Positions 7,608 through 15,070 of a stretch of DNA of 64,000 bases are shown one piece after another (position 1 is the stretch's first letter; every line of letters begins with the position of its first letter). The notes beneath the pieces were generated by a model. The model made no database searches, was not told the DNA's origin, and saw only the letters and a list, made by a program, of their open reading frames with translations. The DNA comes from Devosia lacusdianchii (GTDB taxonomy: Bacteria > Pseudomonadota > Alphaproteobacteria > Rhizobiales > Devosiaceae). The stretch covers positions 2,604,001 to 2,668,000 of the forward strand of contig NZ_CP092483.1 in NCBI RefSeq assembly GCF_022429625.1, read 5' to 3'. The position numbers were made by a program, and so were the translations under genes.

Positions 7608-8027
7608 CTATTCGTCCCGATAGACCTTCTCCCGGCGCTCATGCATTTCCTGGGCTTCCAGGCTCAGCGTGGCGATCGGGCGAGCGTCGAGGCGCGCGAT
7701 ACCGATCGGATCACCGGTTTCTTCGCAATAGCCATAGGTCCCATCGTCGATACGCTTGAGCGCGGCGTCGATCTTGGAGATCAGCTTGCGCTGACGATCG
7801 CGCGTCCGCAGTTCCAGCGAACGATCGCTCTCCGAGCTGGCGCGGTCGGCCATATCGGGATGGTTCTGGCTTTCTTCCTGAAGGTTTTCGAGGGTTTCGC
7901 GGCTTTCGCGGAGGATATCATCCTTCCACGCATTCAGCTTGGCCCGAAAATACTCCCGCTGGCGCGGGTTCATGAACGGCTCGTTGTCAGTGGGCCGGTA
8001 TTCAATCACTTCTGCAACCGAAGACAT
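7608..8027 (-). CDS. dksA: DksA-type RNA polymerase-binding transcription factor
   Basis: A 139-residue DksA. These proteins enter the secondary channel of RNA polymerase and act with ppGpp on rRNA and amino-acid promoters. The coiled-coil tip carries D59, D62 and A64 (DMADRAS), equivalent to the essential DxxDxA of E. coli. In the C-terminal finger only one cysteine remains (Cys101 in YGYCEETGDPIG) instead of the four zinc-binding ones; single-cysteine DksAs occur in other alphaproteobacteria such as Rhodobacter. I chose the ATG at 8027, with GGAG 11 bases upstream; a TTG six codons earlier is less likely. The position beside fliX recalls other alphaproteobacterial flagellar regions. Confidence 0.92.
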   Translation of the reverse strand: MSSVAEVIEYRPTDNEPFMNPRQREYFRAKLNAWKDDILRESRETLENLQEESQNHPDMADRASSESDRSLELRTRDRQRKLISKIDAALKRIDDGTYGYCEETGDPIGIARLDARPIATLSLEAQEMHERREKVYRDE

Positions 8028-8078
8028 CAGCAGACTCAACTCCAATGCGCCCCTAAGGCGGCCTATATATGCGCGTGC

Positions 8079-8111
8079 GCACCCCCCGGCAAGCGCGCAA
8101 AGTGGGGGTGC
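8079..8111. other. Inverted repeat between fliX and dksA
   Basis: GCACCCCC and GGGGGTGC face each other across 17 bases in the 150-base gap upstream of dksA. There is no T-run, so it is more likely a leader structure or binding site than a terminator. Confidence 0.4.
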
Positions 8112-8179
8112 TTAACACGTGAAAGCCCCAGCGCGTCAGGCGCATAGCGCATTATCGACAACATTTTGATGAATAGAGC

Positions 8180-8599
8180 TCAGCCGGGCGGAAAGCGCCC
8201 GAACTTGGCCAGCTCGACGCGCACCCGCAGATCGATCTCGTCGAGCACCGCATCGAGACCCGGCAACGAGCGTTCCCGCATCTCTCCGAGCATGCCGCTG
8301 AGCTGGTCCAGCCGGTCGAGACTGACGCGCCCGACCAGCAAATCAGCCTTGATCTCGTCCAGCGTGTCGAGCAGTGACTGACCGCGCCGCACGGCCTTCT
8401 TCTTGCCCTCGAGGGGACCACCGACGGCCTGCAGCGCCAGGATGGCATCGATACCCGCCGTCGCCGCTACCGGCGCGGTGCCCGCAGCCCGTGCCGGTGC
8501 ATCGGCTCCTGCCGGCACGAAATCGACACCGGAACCGGTCCGCCCAGCGGAACCGCTTCTGCCGACATTGGATGTCCGGTTGGTGTTTTCGATGCGCAC
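8180..8599 (-). CDS. fliX: FliX, flagellar assembly trans-acting factor
   Basis: A 139-residue protein of the FliX family, found in alphaproteobacteria. In Caulobacter FliX couples assembly of early flagellar structures to activity of the RpoN activator FlbD. The N-terminal RIENTNRTSN and the C-terminal half (GIDAILALQAVGG, then RRGQSLLDTLDEIKADLL, then ERSLPGLDAVLDEIDLRVRVELAKFGR) fit the family; the middle is a low-complexity Ala/Gly linker. I chose the GTG at 8599, giving the usual MRI-type start; an in-frame TTG lies 12 codons earlier. The gene is divergent from flgI, with a CtrA box between them, the same arrangement as in Caulobacter. Confidence 0.87.
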   Translation of the reverse strand: MRIENTNRTSNVGRSGSAGRTGSGVDFVPAGADAPARAAGTAPVAATAGIDAILALQAVGGPLEGKKKAVRRGQSLLDTLDEIKADLLVGRVSLDRLDQLSGMLGEMRERSLPGLDAVLDEIDLRVRVELAKFGRFPPG

Positions 8600-8651
8600 G
8601 GGAAGACTCAAATCAACTTGATGCCTGACCGGCAAAATCTGCCGCCAGGCG

Positions 8652-8667
8652 TTAACAGGACCTTAAC
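8652..8667. promoter_or_regulatory. CtrA-type box between fliX and flgI
   Basis: TTAA-CAGGACC-TTAAC is a perfect match to the CtrA consensus TTAA-N7-TTAAC. It lies 53 bases before the fliX start, a usual distance for direct activation, and in the shared control region with flgI. Confidence 0.75.
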
Positions 8668-8772
8668 GTACCCGGCAAGAATTGCTCGGCCAGCCCGAGA
8701 CGGCCGCGCCCCACCGAAGCGTCACCGAGAAATCCGGTGCATCCACAATGACTTACGATCAATCTTTCTGAC

Positions 8773-8788
8773 TGGCACGGTTTTCGCA
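8773..8788 (+). promoter_or_regulatory. RpoN (sigma-54) promoter of flgI
   Basis: TGGCACGGTTTTCGCA fits TGGCAC-N5-TTGCA with one mismatch (TC for TT). It lies about 60 bases before the flgI start, as expected for a class of flagellar genes that depends on RpoN in Caulobacter. Confidence 0.7.
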
Positions 8789-8846
8789 ATATAGCCGGTG
8801 AATGTCGCGCCATGGGGATGGCGTGACCCGAATACGGGGACGACCG

Positions 8847-9971
8847 ATGACCAGACCATGGATGCAAAGGCTGATTGCAGGCGTATTGAGCACCGCCATA
8901 GTGCTCATGCCTATGAGCGACGCCTTCGCGGCGGCCGCCCGCATCAAAGACATTGTCGACTTCGAGGGTATTCGCGAGAACCAACTCGTCGGCTACGGCC
9001 TGGTCGTCGGCCTCAACGGCACCGGCGACAGCCTCAACAATTCCCCTTTCACCAAGCAGTCGCTGCAATCCATGCTCGAACGGCTCGGCGTCAACACCGC
9101 CGGCGAGAACGTCCGCACGGCCAATGTCGCGGCAGTCATGGTCACCGCGAACCTGCCGCCGTTCGGCACGCAGGGTTCGCGCATGGATGTTTCGGTGGCC
9201 GCCCTCGGCGATGCCGACAGCCTGCAAGGCGGCACTTTGCTGGTGACGCCTTTGCTCGGTGCTGACGGCGAGGTCTATGCCATTGCGCAGGGCCCCGTCG
9301 CGATCAACGGCTTCAAGGCCGAGGGCGACGCCGCCACCATTATTTCCGGCGTTCCGACAACCGGGCGCATCTCCTCCGGCGCGCTGATCGAACGCGAGAT
9401 CGAGTTCCACCTGGGCTCACAGACCTCCCTTCGCCTGGCGCTGCGCAATCCGGACCTGACCACGGCCCGCCGCATCGCCCTGGCCGTCAACGACTTCATC
9501 GGCGCGCCAACAGCCACGCCCGAAGATCCGGCAACCGTGCGCGTAAGCCTGCCACAGGGCTTCAACGGCAATATCGTCGACCTGCTGACCGATATCGAGC
9601 AGCTGATGGTCGAGACCGACCAGCCGGCCAAGATCGTTATCGACGAGAATTCCGGCATCATCGTCATGGGCAAGGATGTGCGCGTATCCAGCGTGGCGGT
9701 CGCCCAGTCCAACCTCACCGTGACCATTGCCGAAGACCCGACCATCGTGCAGCCGGCGCCGCTAAGCCTCGGCCAGACTGCGGTCGAACAAAATACCACC
9801 CTTAACGCCAATCTATCAGAGACCGCCCTCGCCGTGGTCCACGAGTCGGTGACGCTGCAGGAACTGGTGGATGGCCTCAACGCCCTCGGCATCTCGCCGC
9901 GCGACCTGATCGCCATCCTCCAGGCCATCAAGGCCACCGGCGCCCTGCAGGCCGAAATCGAGGTGCTATGA
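8847..9971 (+). CDS. flgI: Flagellar P-ring protein FlgI
   Basis: A 374-residue protein exported to the periplasm (signal peptide to about residue 29, SDAFAAA), where it forms the P ring around the flagellar rod. Family landmarks are ARIKDIVDFEGIRENQLVGYGLVVGLNGTGDS, FTKQSLQSMLERLGVN, NVAAVMVTANLPPF, GTLLVTPLLGADGEVYAIAQGPVAI and a C-terminal LQELVDGLNALGISPRDLIAILQAIKATGALQAEIEVL. I chose the ATG at 8847, with GGGGA six bases upstream; longer frames exist but lack a ribosome site and delay the signal peptide. The stop overlaps the next gene, so the three genes flgI, flgJ-like and flgN-like form one operon. Confidence 0.95.
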   Translation: MTRPWMQRLIAGVLSTAIVLMPMSDAFAAAARIKDIVDFEGIRENQLVGYGLVVGLNGTGDSLNNSPFTKQSLQSMLERLGVNTAGENVRTANVAAVMVTANLPPFGTQGSRMDVSVAALGDADSLQGGTLLVTPLLGADGEVYAIAQGPVAINGFKAEGDAATIISGVPTTGRISSGALIEREIEFHLGSQTSLRLALRNPDLTTARRIALAVNDFIGAPTATPEDPATVRVSLPQGFNGNIVDLLTDIEQLMVETDQPAKIVIDENSGIIVMGKDVRVSSVAVAQSNLTVTIAEDPTIVQPAPLSLGQTAVEQNTTLNANLSETALAVVHESVTLQELVDGLNALGISPRDLIAILQAIKATGALQAEIEVL

Positions 9972-10297
9972 TGATCGACGCGCTCAAGTCGCCCACAACC
10001 AGCCTCACCCCCAGCCAGATCGCCCGGGTCCGCCAGCAGGCCGAGGAATTCGAGGGCGTGTTCCTCAACACGCTGACCAAGCAACTGTTCTCGAGCCTCA
10101 AGACCGACGAGAGCGCCATGGGTGGCGGTTTCGGCGAGGAGACCTGGCGTTCCATGCAGGCCGAACAGCTTGCCGGAACCATGGCCCAGAATGGCGGCCT
10201 GGGTATCGCCGATCAATTGCTGCCCGACCTGCTGGCCTTGCAGGAAGCGGCCAACAACCAGAACACCATCATGCCGACCATGGGAGCCTATGAATGA
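9968..10297 (+). CDS. flgJ: Rod-binding protein (FlgJ N-terminal domain type)
   Basis: A 109-residue protein corresponding only to the rod-binding half of enterobacterial FlgJ: QQAEEFEGVFLNTLTKQLFSSLK, then GGGFGEETWRSMQAEQLAGTMAQNGGLGIADQLLPDLL. The muramidase domain of gamma-proteobacterial FlgJ is absent, which is normal in alphaproteobacteria, where the protein is also called CheL. It caps rod assembly in the periplasm. The start overlaps the flgI stop (ATGATG; the second ATG is possible), and the 3' end overlaps the next gene by four bases. Confidence 0.88.
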   Translation: MMIDALKSPTTSLTPSQIARVRQQAEEFEGVFLNTLTKQLFSSLKTDESAMGGGFGEETWRSMQAEQLAGTMAQNGGLGIADQLLPDLLALQEAANNQNTIMPTMGAYE

Positions 10298-10761
10298 CCG
10301 CAGCCGCCCGCCTCGCCGCACTCGACAGCTTGCCCGCCAACGAGCTGTGCCAGATGGCCGAGATCGCGCTTGCCGCCCTCGTCGACGTCATGAACCAGGA
10401 AACCACCCTGCTCCGCGCCGGTCACCTGCGCCAGGCCAGCACCCTGACTCCCGACAAAACGCGCCTCGCGCAGGACTATGTGGGCTTCGCCCGCTCGGTT
10501 CAGCGCCAGCGCGACCGGCTCAAGGCCCAGGCCCCCGACGCCGTGGCGCGGCTACAACTCGGCCACGAACGCCTGGCGACGCAGATGGCCGAGAACCTGC
10601 GTGTCCTTGCCACTTCGCGCACGGTGACCGAAGATCTGCTCACAGATGTCGCCAAGGTCGTCGGCCAGCAAAACAAGGCAAAGACCTATGGTCGTGCTGG
10701 CAGTGTCGAAGCAGACCCCGCCGCATCAGCCCGCGGAATTGCAGTAAACCGGGCCCTCTGA
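10294..10761 (+). CDS. FlgN-like flagellar export chaperone
   Basis: A 155-residue, largely helical soluble protein (LCQMAEIALAALVDVMNQETTLLRAGHLRQASTL..., then GFARSVQRQRDRLKAQAPDAVARLQLGHERLATQMAENLRVL). It resembles the FlgN family, cytoplasmic chaperones of the hook-associated proteins FlgK and FlgL, although sequence conservation in this family is low. The translational overlap (ATGA) with the rod-binding gene and the presence of flgK and flgL nearby support the role. There is no catalytic motif. Confidence 0.7.
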   Translation: MTAAARLAALDSLPANELCQMAEIALAALVDVMNQETTLLRAGHLRQASTLTPDKTRLAQDYVGFARSVQRQRDRLKAQAPDAVARLQLGHERLATQMAENLRVLATSRTVTEDLLTDVAKVVGQQNKAKTYGRAGSVEADPAASARGIAVNRAL

Positions 10762-10767
10762 CCAACA

Positions 10768-10787
10768 ACCAATTTGAATCAATTGGT
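10768..10787. promoter_or_regulatory. Short perfect palindrome before the hypothetical gene
   Basis: ACCAATT-TGAATC-AATTGGT: two 7-base arms about 80 bases before the next start. It has the size of a regulator site; nothing identifies the regulator. Confidence 0.35.
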
Positions 10788-10863
10788 CTCTATTGCGGTA
10801 ATCTGACGAACATCCCTGCTTCGTACGCTGCCTGCTGGCATACGTGGATGCAAGGATAGCGTC

Positions 10864-11211
10864 ATGATCTCCGCAATCACGCCCGAGCCAGCCATTTCGG
10901 GCACGACCAATCTCAGCGACTACCGCCATCGCCCAGCCATGGGCGAGCGCAGCATGCTGCCCGACAGCGCGCCGACGGCTCCGAAGAATCCGAGCGCCAG
11001 CGACAACGGCCGCTTCCCACGGGAAGAGCGTAAGCCAAGCCAACAGCAGGCAGCTCCGCCGCAGAAGGACTCGTCCTCGATCTTCGTGGCGGCGATGATC
11101 GCCGGGGCATTGTCGCCCACGCCCAAGAGCATGGAAGAACTGGTGCGCCGCATCGGCAATAGCCCGATCCCCGCCGAGTCCGAGGCCCGCCTCAAGGACC
11201 TGATAGCCTAG
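10864..11211 (+). CDS. Small hypothetical protein within the flagellar region
   Basis: A 115-residue protein I do not recognise. The first 65 residues are polar and disordered-looking (Ser, Pro, Gln, Asn and Lys, with a PSQQQAAPPQKD stretch). Then follow a short hydrophobic segment (SIFVAAMIAGALSP) and a helix SMEELVRRIGNSPIPAESEARLKDLIA. There is no signal peptide. AAGGA lies 7 bases before the ATG and a strong terminator follows, so it is a real cistron. Its position between the flgI operon and the flagellins suggests a link to motility, by position only. Confidence 0.6.
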   Translation: MISAITPEPAISGTTNLSDYRHRPAMGERSMLPDSAPTAPKNPSASDNGRFPREERKPSQQQAAPPQKDSSSIFVAAMIAGALSPTPKSMEELVRRIGNSPIPAESEARLKDLIA

Positions 11212-11250
11212 TTAACGCAATGTGACGGACCCGTGACAGACCTCTACGCG

Positions 11251-11275
11251 AAGCCCCGGTTTTCCGGGGCTTTTT
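11251..11275 (+). terminator. Terminator before the flagellins
   Basis: AAGCCCCGG pairs with CCGGGGCTT around a short T-rich loop, followed by TTTT. Confidence 0.88.
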
Positions 11276-11328
11276 GCGTCCGGACTAGCAATCGTCGAGT
11301 AGAATTTGCCTAAATATTCATCGTCCGC

Positions 11329-11343
11329 TTAACGCTTCTTTAT
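11329..11343. promoter_or_regulatory. CtrA-like box in the flagellin 1 leader
   Basis: TTAA-CGCTTCT-TTAT, seven of eight positions of TTAA-N7-TTAA, exactly 92 bases before the ATG. Flagellin 2 has the matching element at the same distance (13020-13034). Confidence 0.5.
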
Positions 11344-11368
11344 GAGCTGCCGGACGAAAGTCGCCGGG

Positions 11369-11381
11369 CCTCAGGAAGAGG
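11369..11381 (+). promoter_or_regulatory. Conserved leader hairpin, flagellin 1
   Basis: CCTC-AGGAA-GAGG forms a small hairpin ending 40 bases before the ATG. The second flagellin has CCTC-AAGAA-GAGG at the identical distance. It is a candidate target for FlbT, which binds the 5' leader of flagellin mRNA in Caulobacter. Confidence 0.5.
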
Positions 11382-11420
11382 CGTCGTAGTTTGCGTAATC
11401 CTAGAAAAGGAAAGTCTTAA

Positions 11421-12854
11421 ATGGCTGATATCTCGCTTTCGAAAGCCGTCCGGTCCAATCTGCTGTCTCTGCAGGGCACGGCCTCGATGATGTCGAAGAC
11501 CCAGGAACGCCTTGCCACCGGCAATAAGGTCAACTCGGCTCTCGACAACCCCACCAATTTCTTTACCGCTCAGTCCCTCAACAGCCGTTCGAACGACCTG
11601 AACTCGCTGATGGACGGCATGGCCAACGGCATCCAGACCCTGGAAGCTGCCGATAACGGCCTCTCCTCGATCACCAAGACCGTTGAATCGATGCAGTCCT
11701 CGCTCCGCCAGGCGCGCCAGGACAAGTCCTTCAAGGGCGTCTCGTTTGAACTCGACGGCGCAACTGCCAACACGGCCGGCGCTGTGGTCATCGGCGGCAC
11801 GGCCGGTACCGTCGCAACGGGCGGCACCAGCATCAGCACCGTCAAGGGCAGCGTTACGCTTGCTGCCGACTACGGTGCAACGGCGATCACCGCCAACCCG
11901 GTGACCGTGCAGGTCGGCTCTCAAACCGCCGAAAGCGTCACCCTGGCAGCCACCGACACCATCGATGACGCCATTGGCAAGATCAACGCCAACGCAAACC
12001 TGAAGGCCCAGGGCCTGACGGCATCGAAGGATTCTGCCGGCACCAAGGTCGTGCTCACCACGGCCAATGGCGAAGCAGTAACCTTGGGCGGCGCCAACGC
12101 CACCGGCCTCGGCGCCACCGGCGCACAGACCATGACCGCGACGGCAAAGTCGGTCGACGAGATCGTGACTGCCGTCAACGCGAACGCTGCCCTCAAGACC
12201 AGTGTCCGTGCATCCAACGACAACGGCAAGGTCCGCATCGAGAACCTGCTGACCTCGGCTGACGTCAAGGTTGGCGGCCTCAACGGCGGCAAGATCACCA
12301 CCGGCGCTGCCGCTACCGGTACCTCCGATGTTGGCAAGAACACCGTCCGCGGCGACCTGATCAAGCAGTTCAACGACCTGCGCCAGCAGCTCGATCGTAC
12401 TGCCGAAGACGCCTCGTTCAACGGTATCAACCTGCTCCGTGGCGACGCTCTCAAGCTGACCTTCAACGAAACCGGTTCGTCCTCGCTGACGATCCAGTCC
12501 AAGGGTGGCAGCGCGATCAACTCGACCAACCTCGGCATCGACGTTCAGGATCTGACCACGGCCGATACCGACGCATCGCTGGATGCCGTCCTGTCCAAGC
12601 TGGGTGACGCTCTTGGCACGCTGCGCTCGCAGTCGTCGTCCTTCGGTTCCAACCTCTCGCAGGTCCAGAACCGCCAGGACTTCACCAAGTCGATGATCAA
12701 CACGCTGCAGACCGGCGCCGGCAACCTGACCCTTGCCGACATGAACGAAGAAGCCGCCAACCTGCTGGCTCTCCAGACCCGCCAGTCGCTGTCGCAGTCC
12801 TCGCTCTCGCTCGCCAGCCAGGCCGATCAGTCGGTCCTCCAGCTGATCCGTTAA
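11421..12854 (+). CDS. Flagellin 1
   Basis: A 477-residue flagellin. The conserved D0/D1 ends are plain: ISLSKAVRSNLLSLQGTASMMSKTQERLATGNKVNSALDNPTNFF at the N-terminus and SQVQNRQDFTKSMINTLQTGAGNLTLADMNEEAANLLALQTRQSLSQSSLSLASQADQSVLQLIR at the C-terminus. The centre (about residues 110-330) is a Gly/Ala/Thr-rich surface domain. Secreted by the flagellar type III system, it polymerises into the filament. AAAAGGAAAG precedes the ATG. The central part is nearly identical at DNA level to flagellin 2 while both ends have drifted, which points to gene conversion. It has its own leader and terminator. Confidence 0.95.
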   Translation: MADISLSKAVRSNLLSLQGTASMMSKTQERLATGNKVNSALDNPTNFFTAQSLNSRSNDLNSLMDGMANGIQTLEAADNGLSSITKTVESMQSSLRQARQDKSFKGVSFELDGATANTAGAVVIGGTAGTVATGGTSISTVKGSVTLAADYGATAITANPVTVQVGSQTAESVTLAATDTIDDAIGKINANANLKAQGLTASKDSAGTKVVLTTANGEAVTLGGANATGLGATGAQTMTATAKSVDEIVTAVNANAALKTSVRASNDNGKVRIENLLTSADVKVGGLNGGKITTGAAATGTSDVGKNTVRGDLIKQFNDLRQQLDRTAEDASFNGINLLRGDALKLTFNETGSSSLTIQSKGGSAINSTNLGIDVQDLTTADTDASLDAVLSKLGDALGTLRSQSSSFGSNLSQVQNRQDFTKSMINTLQTGAGNLTLADMNEEAANLLALQTRQSLSQSSLSLASQADQSVLQLIR

Positions 12855-12878
12855 TCGGATCGAGCGTCAAGAATCGGA

Positions 12879-12905
12879 AAGGCGGGCTTCGGCCCGCCTT
12901 TTTTG
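12879..12905 (+). terminator. Terminator after flagellin 1
   Basis: AAGGCGGGC-TTCG-GCCCGCCTT followed by TTTT. Confidence 0.92.
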
Positions 12906-13019
12906 TTTGGGCGAAAGCCAGAGGCCGCGCGAGGCGGCCCTACCCTCCGATCAAAACTGCATGCGCGGGCTAACTTCAGCGGCTGCCCGGTATGGTTAGC
13001 GCCGTCTAAAAATTCATGG

Positions 13020-13034
13020 TTAACGGGGCATTAG
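13020..13034. promoter_or_regulatory. CtrA-like box in the flagellin 2 leader
   Basis: TTAA-CGGGGCA-TTAG, 92 bases before the ATG, the same position as the element before flagellin 1. Confidence 0.5.
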
Positions 13035-13059
13035 GAATCGTTGAGCTAAAAAGGGGCAA

Positions 13060-13072
13060 CCTCAAGAAGAGG
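13060..13072 (+). promoter_or_regulatory. Conserved leader hairpin, flagellin 2
   Basis: CCTC-AAGAA-GAGG, ending 40 bases before the ATG. It differs from the flagellin 1 copy by one base, in the loop, while most of the surrounding leader has diverged. Confidence 0.5.
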
Positions 13073-13111
13073 AAATGAGCCGACTGTCGGCGCCGTAGTG
13101 AAGGAAGCACA

Positions 13112-14545
13112 ATGTCCGATATCTCCCTTTCGAAAGCCGTTCGGTCGAACCTGCTTTCGCTGCAGAACACCGCATCCATGATGTCCAAGACGCAAGAGAA
13201 GCTTGCGACGGGCAACAAGGTCAACTCGGCGCTCGACAACCCCACCAATTTCTTTACCGCCGCTTCGCTCAATAGCCGCGCCAACGACTTGAACGCGCTG
13301 ATGGACGGCATGGCCAACGGCATCCAGACCCTGGAAGCTGCCGATAACGGCCTCTCCTCGATCACCAAGACCGTTGAATCGATGCAGTCCTCGCTCCGCC
13401 AGGCGCGCCAGGACAAGTCCTTCAAGGGCGTCTCGTTTGAACTCGACGGCGCAACTGCCAACACGGCCGGCGCTGTGGTCATCGGCGGTACTGCCGGTAC
13501 CGTCGCAACGGGCGGCACCAGCATCAGCACCGTCAAGGGCAGCGTTACGCTTGCTGCCAACTACGGTGCAACGGCGATCACTGCCAACCCGGTGACTGTG
13601 CAGGTCGGTTCTCAAACCGCCGAAAGCATCACCCTGGCAGCCACCGACACCATCGATGACGCCATCGGCAAGATCAACGCCAATGCAAACCTGAAGGCCC
13701 AGGGCCTGACGGCATCGAAGGATTCTGCCGGCACCAAGGTCGTGCTCACCACGGCCAATGGCGAAGCAGTAACCCTGGGCGGCGCCAACGCCACCGGCCT
13801 CGGCGCCACCGGCGCGCAGACCATGACCATGGCGGCCAAGTCGGTTGATGAGATCGTCACCTCGATCAATTCGAACGCTGCCCTCAAGACCAGCGCCCGC
13901 GCCTCCAACGACAACGGCAAGGTTCGCATCGAGAACCTGCTGACCTCGGCTGACGTCAAGATTGGCGGCCTCAACGGCGGCAAGATCACCACCGGCGCTG
14001 CCGCTACCGGCACCTCCGATGTTGGCAAGAACACCGTCCGTGGCGACCTGATCAAGCAGTTCAACGACCTGCGCCAGCAGCTCGATCGCACAGCCGAAGA
14101 CGCCTCGTTCAACGGTATCAACCTGCTCCGTGGCGACGCGCTCAAGCTGACCTTCAACGAGTCCGGCTCGTCCTCGCTGACCATCCAGACCAAGGACGGT
14201 AACGGCATCAGCTCCACCAACCTTGGCATTGACGTCCAGAACCTCACCGTCGCGGACGATGATGCCTCGCTGGACGCGGTCCTGTCCAAGCTCGGCGACG
14301 CCCTTGGCAAGCTGCGTTCGCAGTCGTCGTCCTTCGGTTCCAACCTCTCGCAGGTACAGAACCGTCAGGACTTCACCAAGGAAATGATCAACACTCTGCA
14401 GACCGGCGCCGGCAACCTGACCCTTGCCGACATGAACGAGGAAGCGGCCAACCTGCTGGCTCTCCAGACCCGCCAGTCGCTGTCGCAGTCCTCGCTCTCG
14501 CTCGCCAGCCAGGCCGATCAGAGCGTGCTGCAGCTGCTCCAGTAA
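13112..14545 (+). CDS. Flagellin 2
   Basis: A 477-residue paralogue of flagellin 1, equal in length and without internal gaps. The D0/D1 ends show modest changes (QNTASMMSKTQEKLATG; FFTAASLNSRANDLNALMDG; C-terminus VLQLLQ). The central surface domain is almost unchanged. A stretch of about 193 bases (13296-13488) is identical to flagellin 1, whereas the first 180 coding bases carry many silent differences. AAGGAAGCACA precedes the ATG. Alphaproteobacteria often mix several flagellins in a complex filament. The gene is separately transcribed: it has its own leader with the shared box and hairpin, and its own terminator. Confidence 0.95.
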   Translation: MSDISLSKAVRSNLLSLQNTASMMSKTQEKLATGNKVNSALDNPTNFFTAASLNSRANDLNALMDGMANGIQTLEAADNGLSSITKTVESMQSSLRQARQDKSFKGVSFELDGATANTAGAVVIGGTAGTVATGGTSISTVKGSVTLAANYGATAITANPVTVQVGSQTAESITLAATDTIDDAIGKINANANLKAQGLTASKDSAGTKVVLTTANGEAVTLGGANATGLGATGAQTMTMAAKSVDEIVTSINSNAALKTSARASNDNGKVRIENLLTSADVKIGGLNGGKITTGAAATGTSDVGKNTVRGDLIKQFNDLRQQLDRTAEDASFNGINLLRGDALKLTFNESGSSSLTIQTKDGNGISSTNLGIDVQNLTVADDDASLDAVLSKLGDALGKLRSQSSSFGSNLSQVQNRQDFTKEMINTLQTGAGNLTLADMNEEAANLLALQTRQSLSQSSLSLASQADQSVLQLLQ

Positions 14546-14571
14546 GAACTGGCGACAAAAACCAATCAAAG

Positions 14572-14597
14572 GGCGGGCCCATGAGGCCCGCCTTAAT
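14572..14597 (+). terminator. Terminator after flagellin 2
   Basis: GGCGGGCC and GGCCCGCC pair around CATGA, followed by TTAATTGTTTT. Confidence 0.85.
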
Positions 14598-14653
14598 TGT
14601 TTTGGGGATATGGCCGCGCTAGAGATGATACAGTTTGCGTTTGGAGTCGAACG

Positions 14654-15070
14654 ATGGCGCTCAAGGTTGAATTGAAGCCTGGCGAGAAGCTGCTGGTGGG
14701 CAATTGCATCATCACCAATTCCGACCAGCGCACGCGCCTGTTCATCGATGGCCATGCGCCCATTCTGCGCGAGAAGGACATCCTCACGGCCGACACGGCC
14801 GATACGCCAGCCAAGCGCATCTACCTGGCGGTGCAGCTGATGTACATCGAGGACGACATCGCCACGATGCGGGACGAGTACTTCGCGCTCGTCAATGACT
14901 TTGTCACCGCAGCTCCCTCAGCAACGGAGATAGTTAACCAAATCAACAACGAGATATTAACCGGCGCCCTGTACAAATCTTTGAAGGCCGCACACAGGCT
15001 GATCGAGTTCGAACAGGAACTGCTTTCCCATGCATCAACAGGGCGCCCAGGCCTACCAACAGACCGCTAA
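14654..15070 (+). CDS. flbT: FlbT, post-transcriptional flagellin regulator
   Basis: A 138-residue FlbT. It starts MALKVELKPGEKLLVGNCIITNSDQRTRLFIDG, followed by ILREKDILTADTADTPAKRIYLAVQLMYI, all family hallmarks. In Caulobacter FlbT binds the flagellin mRNA 5' leader and promotes its decay until the hook is complete; in other species it can act as an activator. The ATG at 14654 is chosen because GGAG lies 7 bases upstream and homologues begin there. The last 41 bases overlap flaF, so the antagonistic pair is co-translated. The nearby flagellin leaders are likely targets. Confidence 0.93.
   Translation: MALKVELKPGEKLLVGNCIITNSDQRTRLFIDGHAPILREKDILTADTADTPAKRIYLAVQLMYIEDDIATMRDEYFALVNDFVTAAPSATEIVNQINNEILTGALYKSLKAAHRLIEFEQELLSHASTGRPGLPTDR

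Noticed and set aside
11421..14545. Tandem flagellins as an assembly duplication
   Set aside because: Leaders, terminators and both gene ends differ in sequence, so these are two real genes.
13046..14755. Long minus-strand frame over flagellin 2
   Set aside because: It lies antisense to a clear flagellin, spans its leader and terminator, and repeats over flagellin 1 only because the genes are paralogues.
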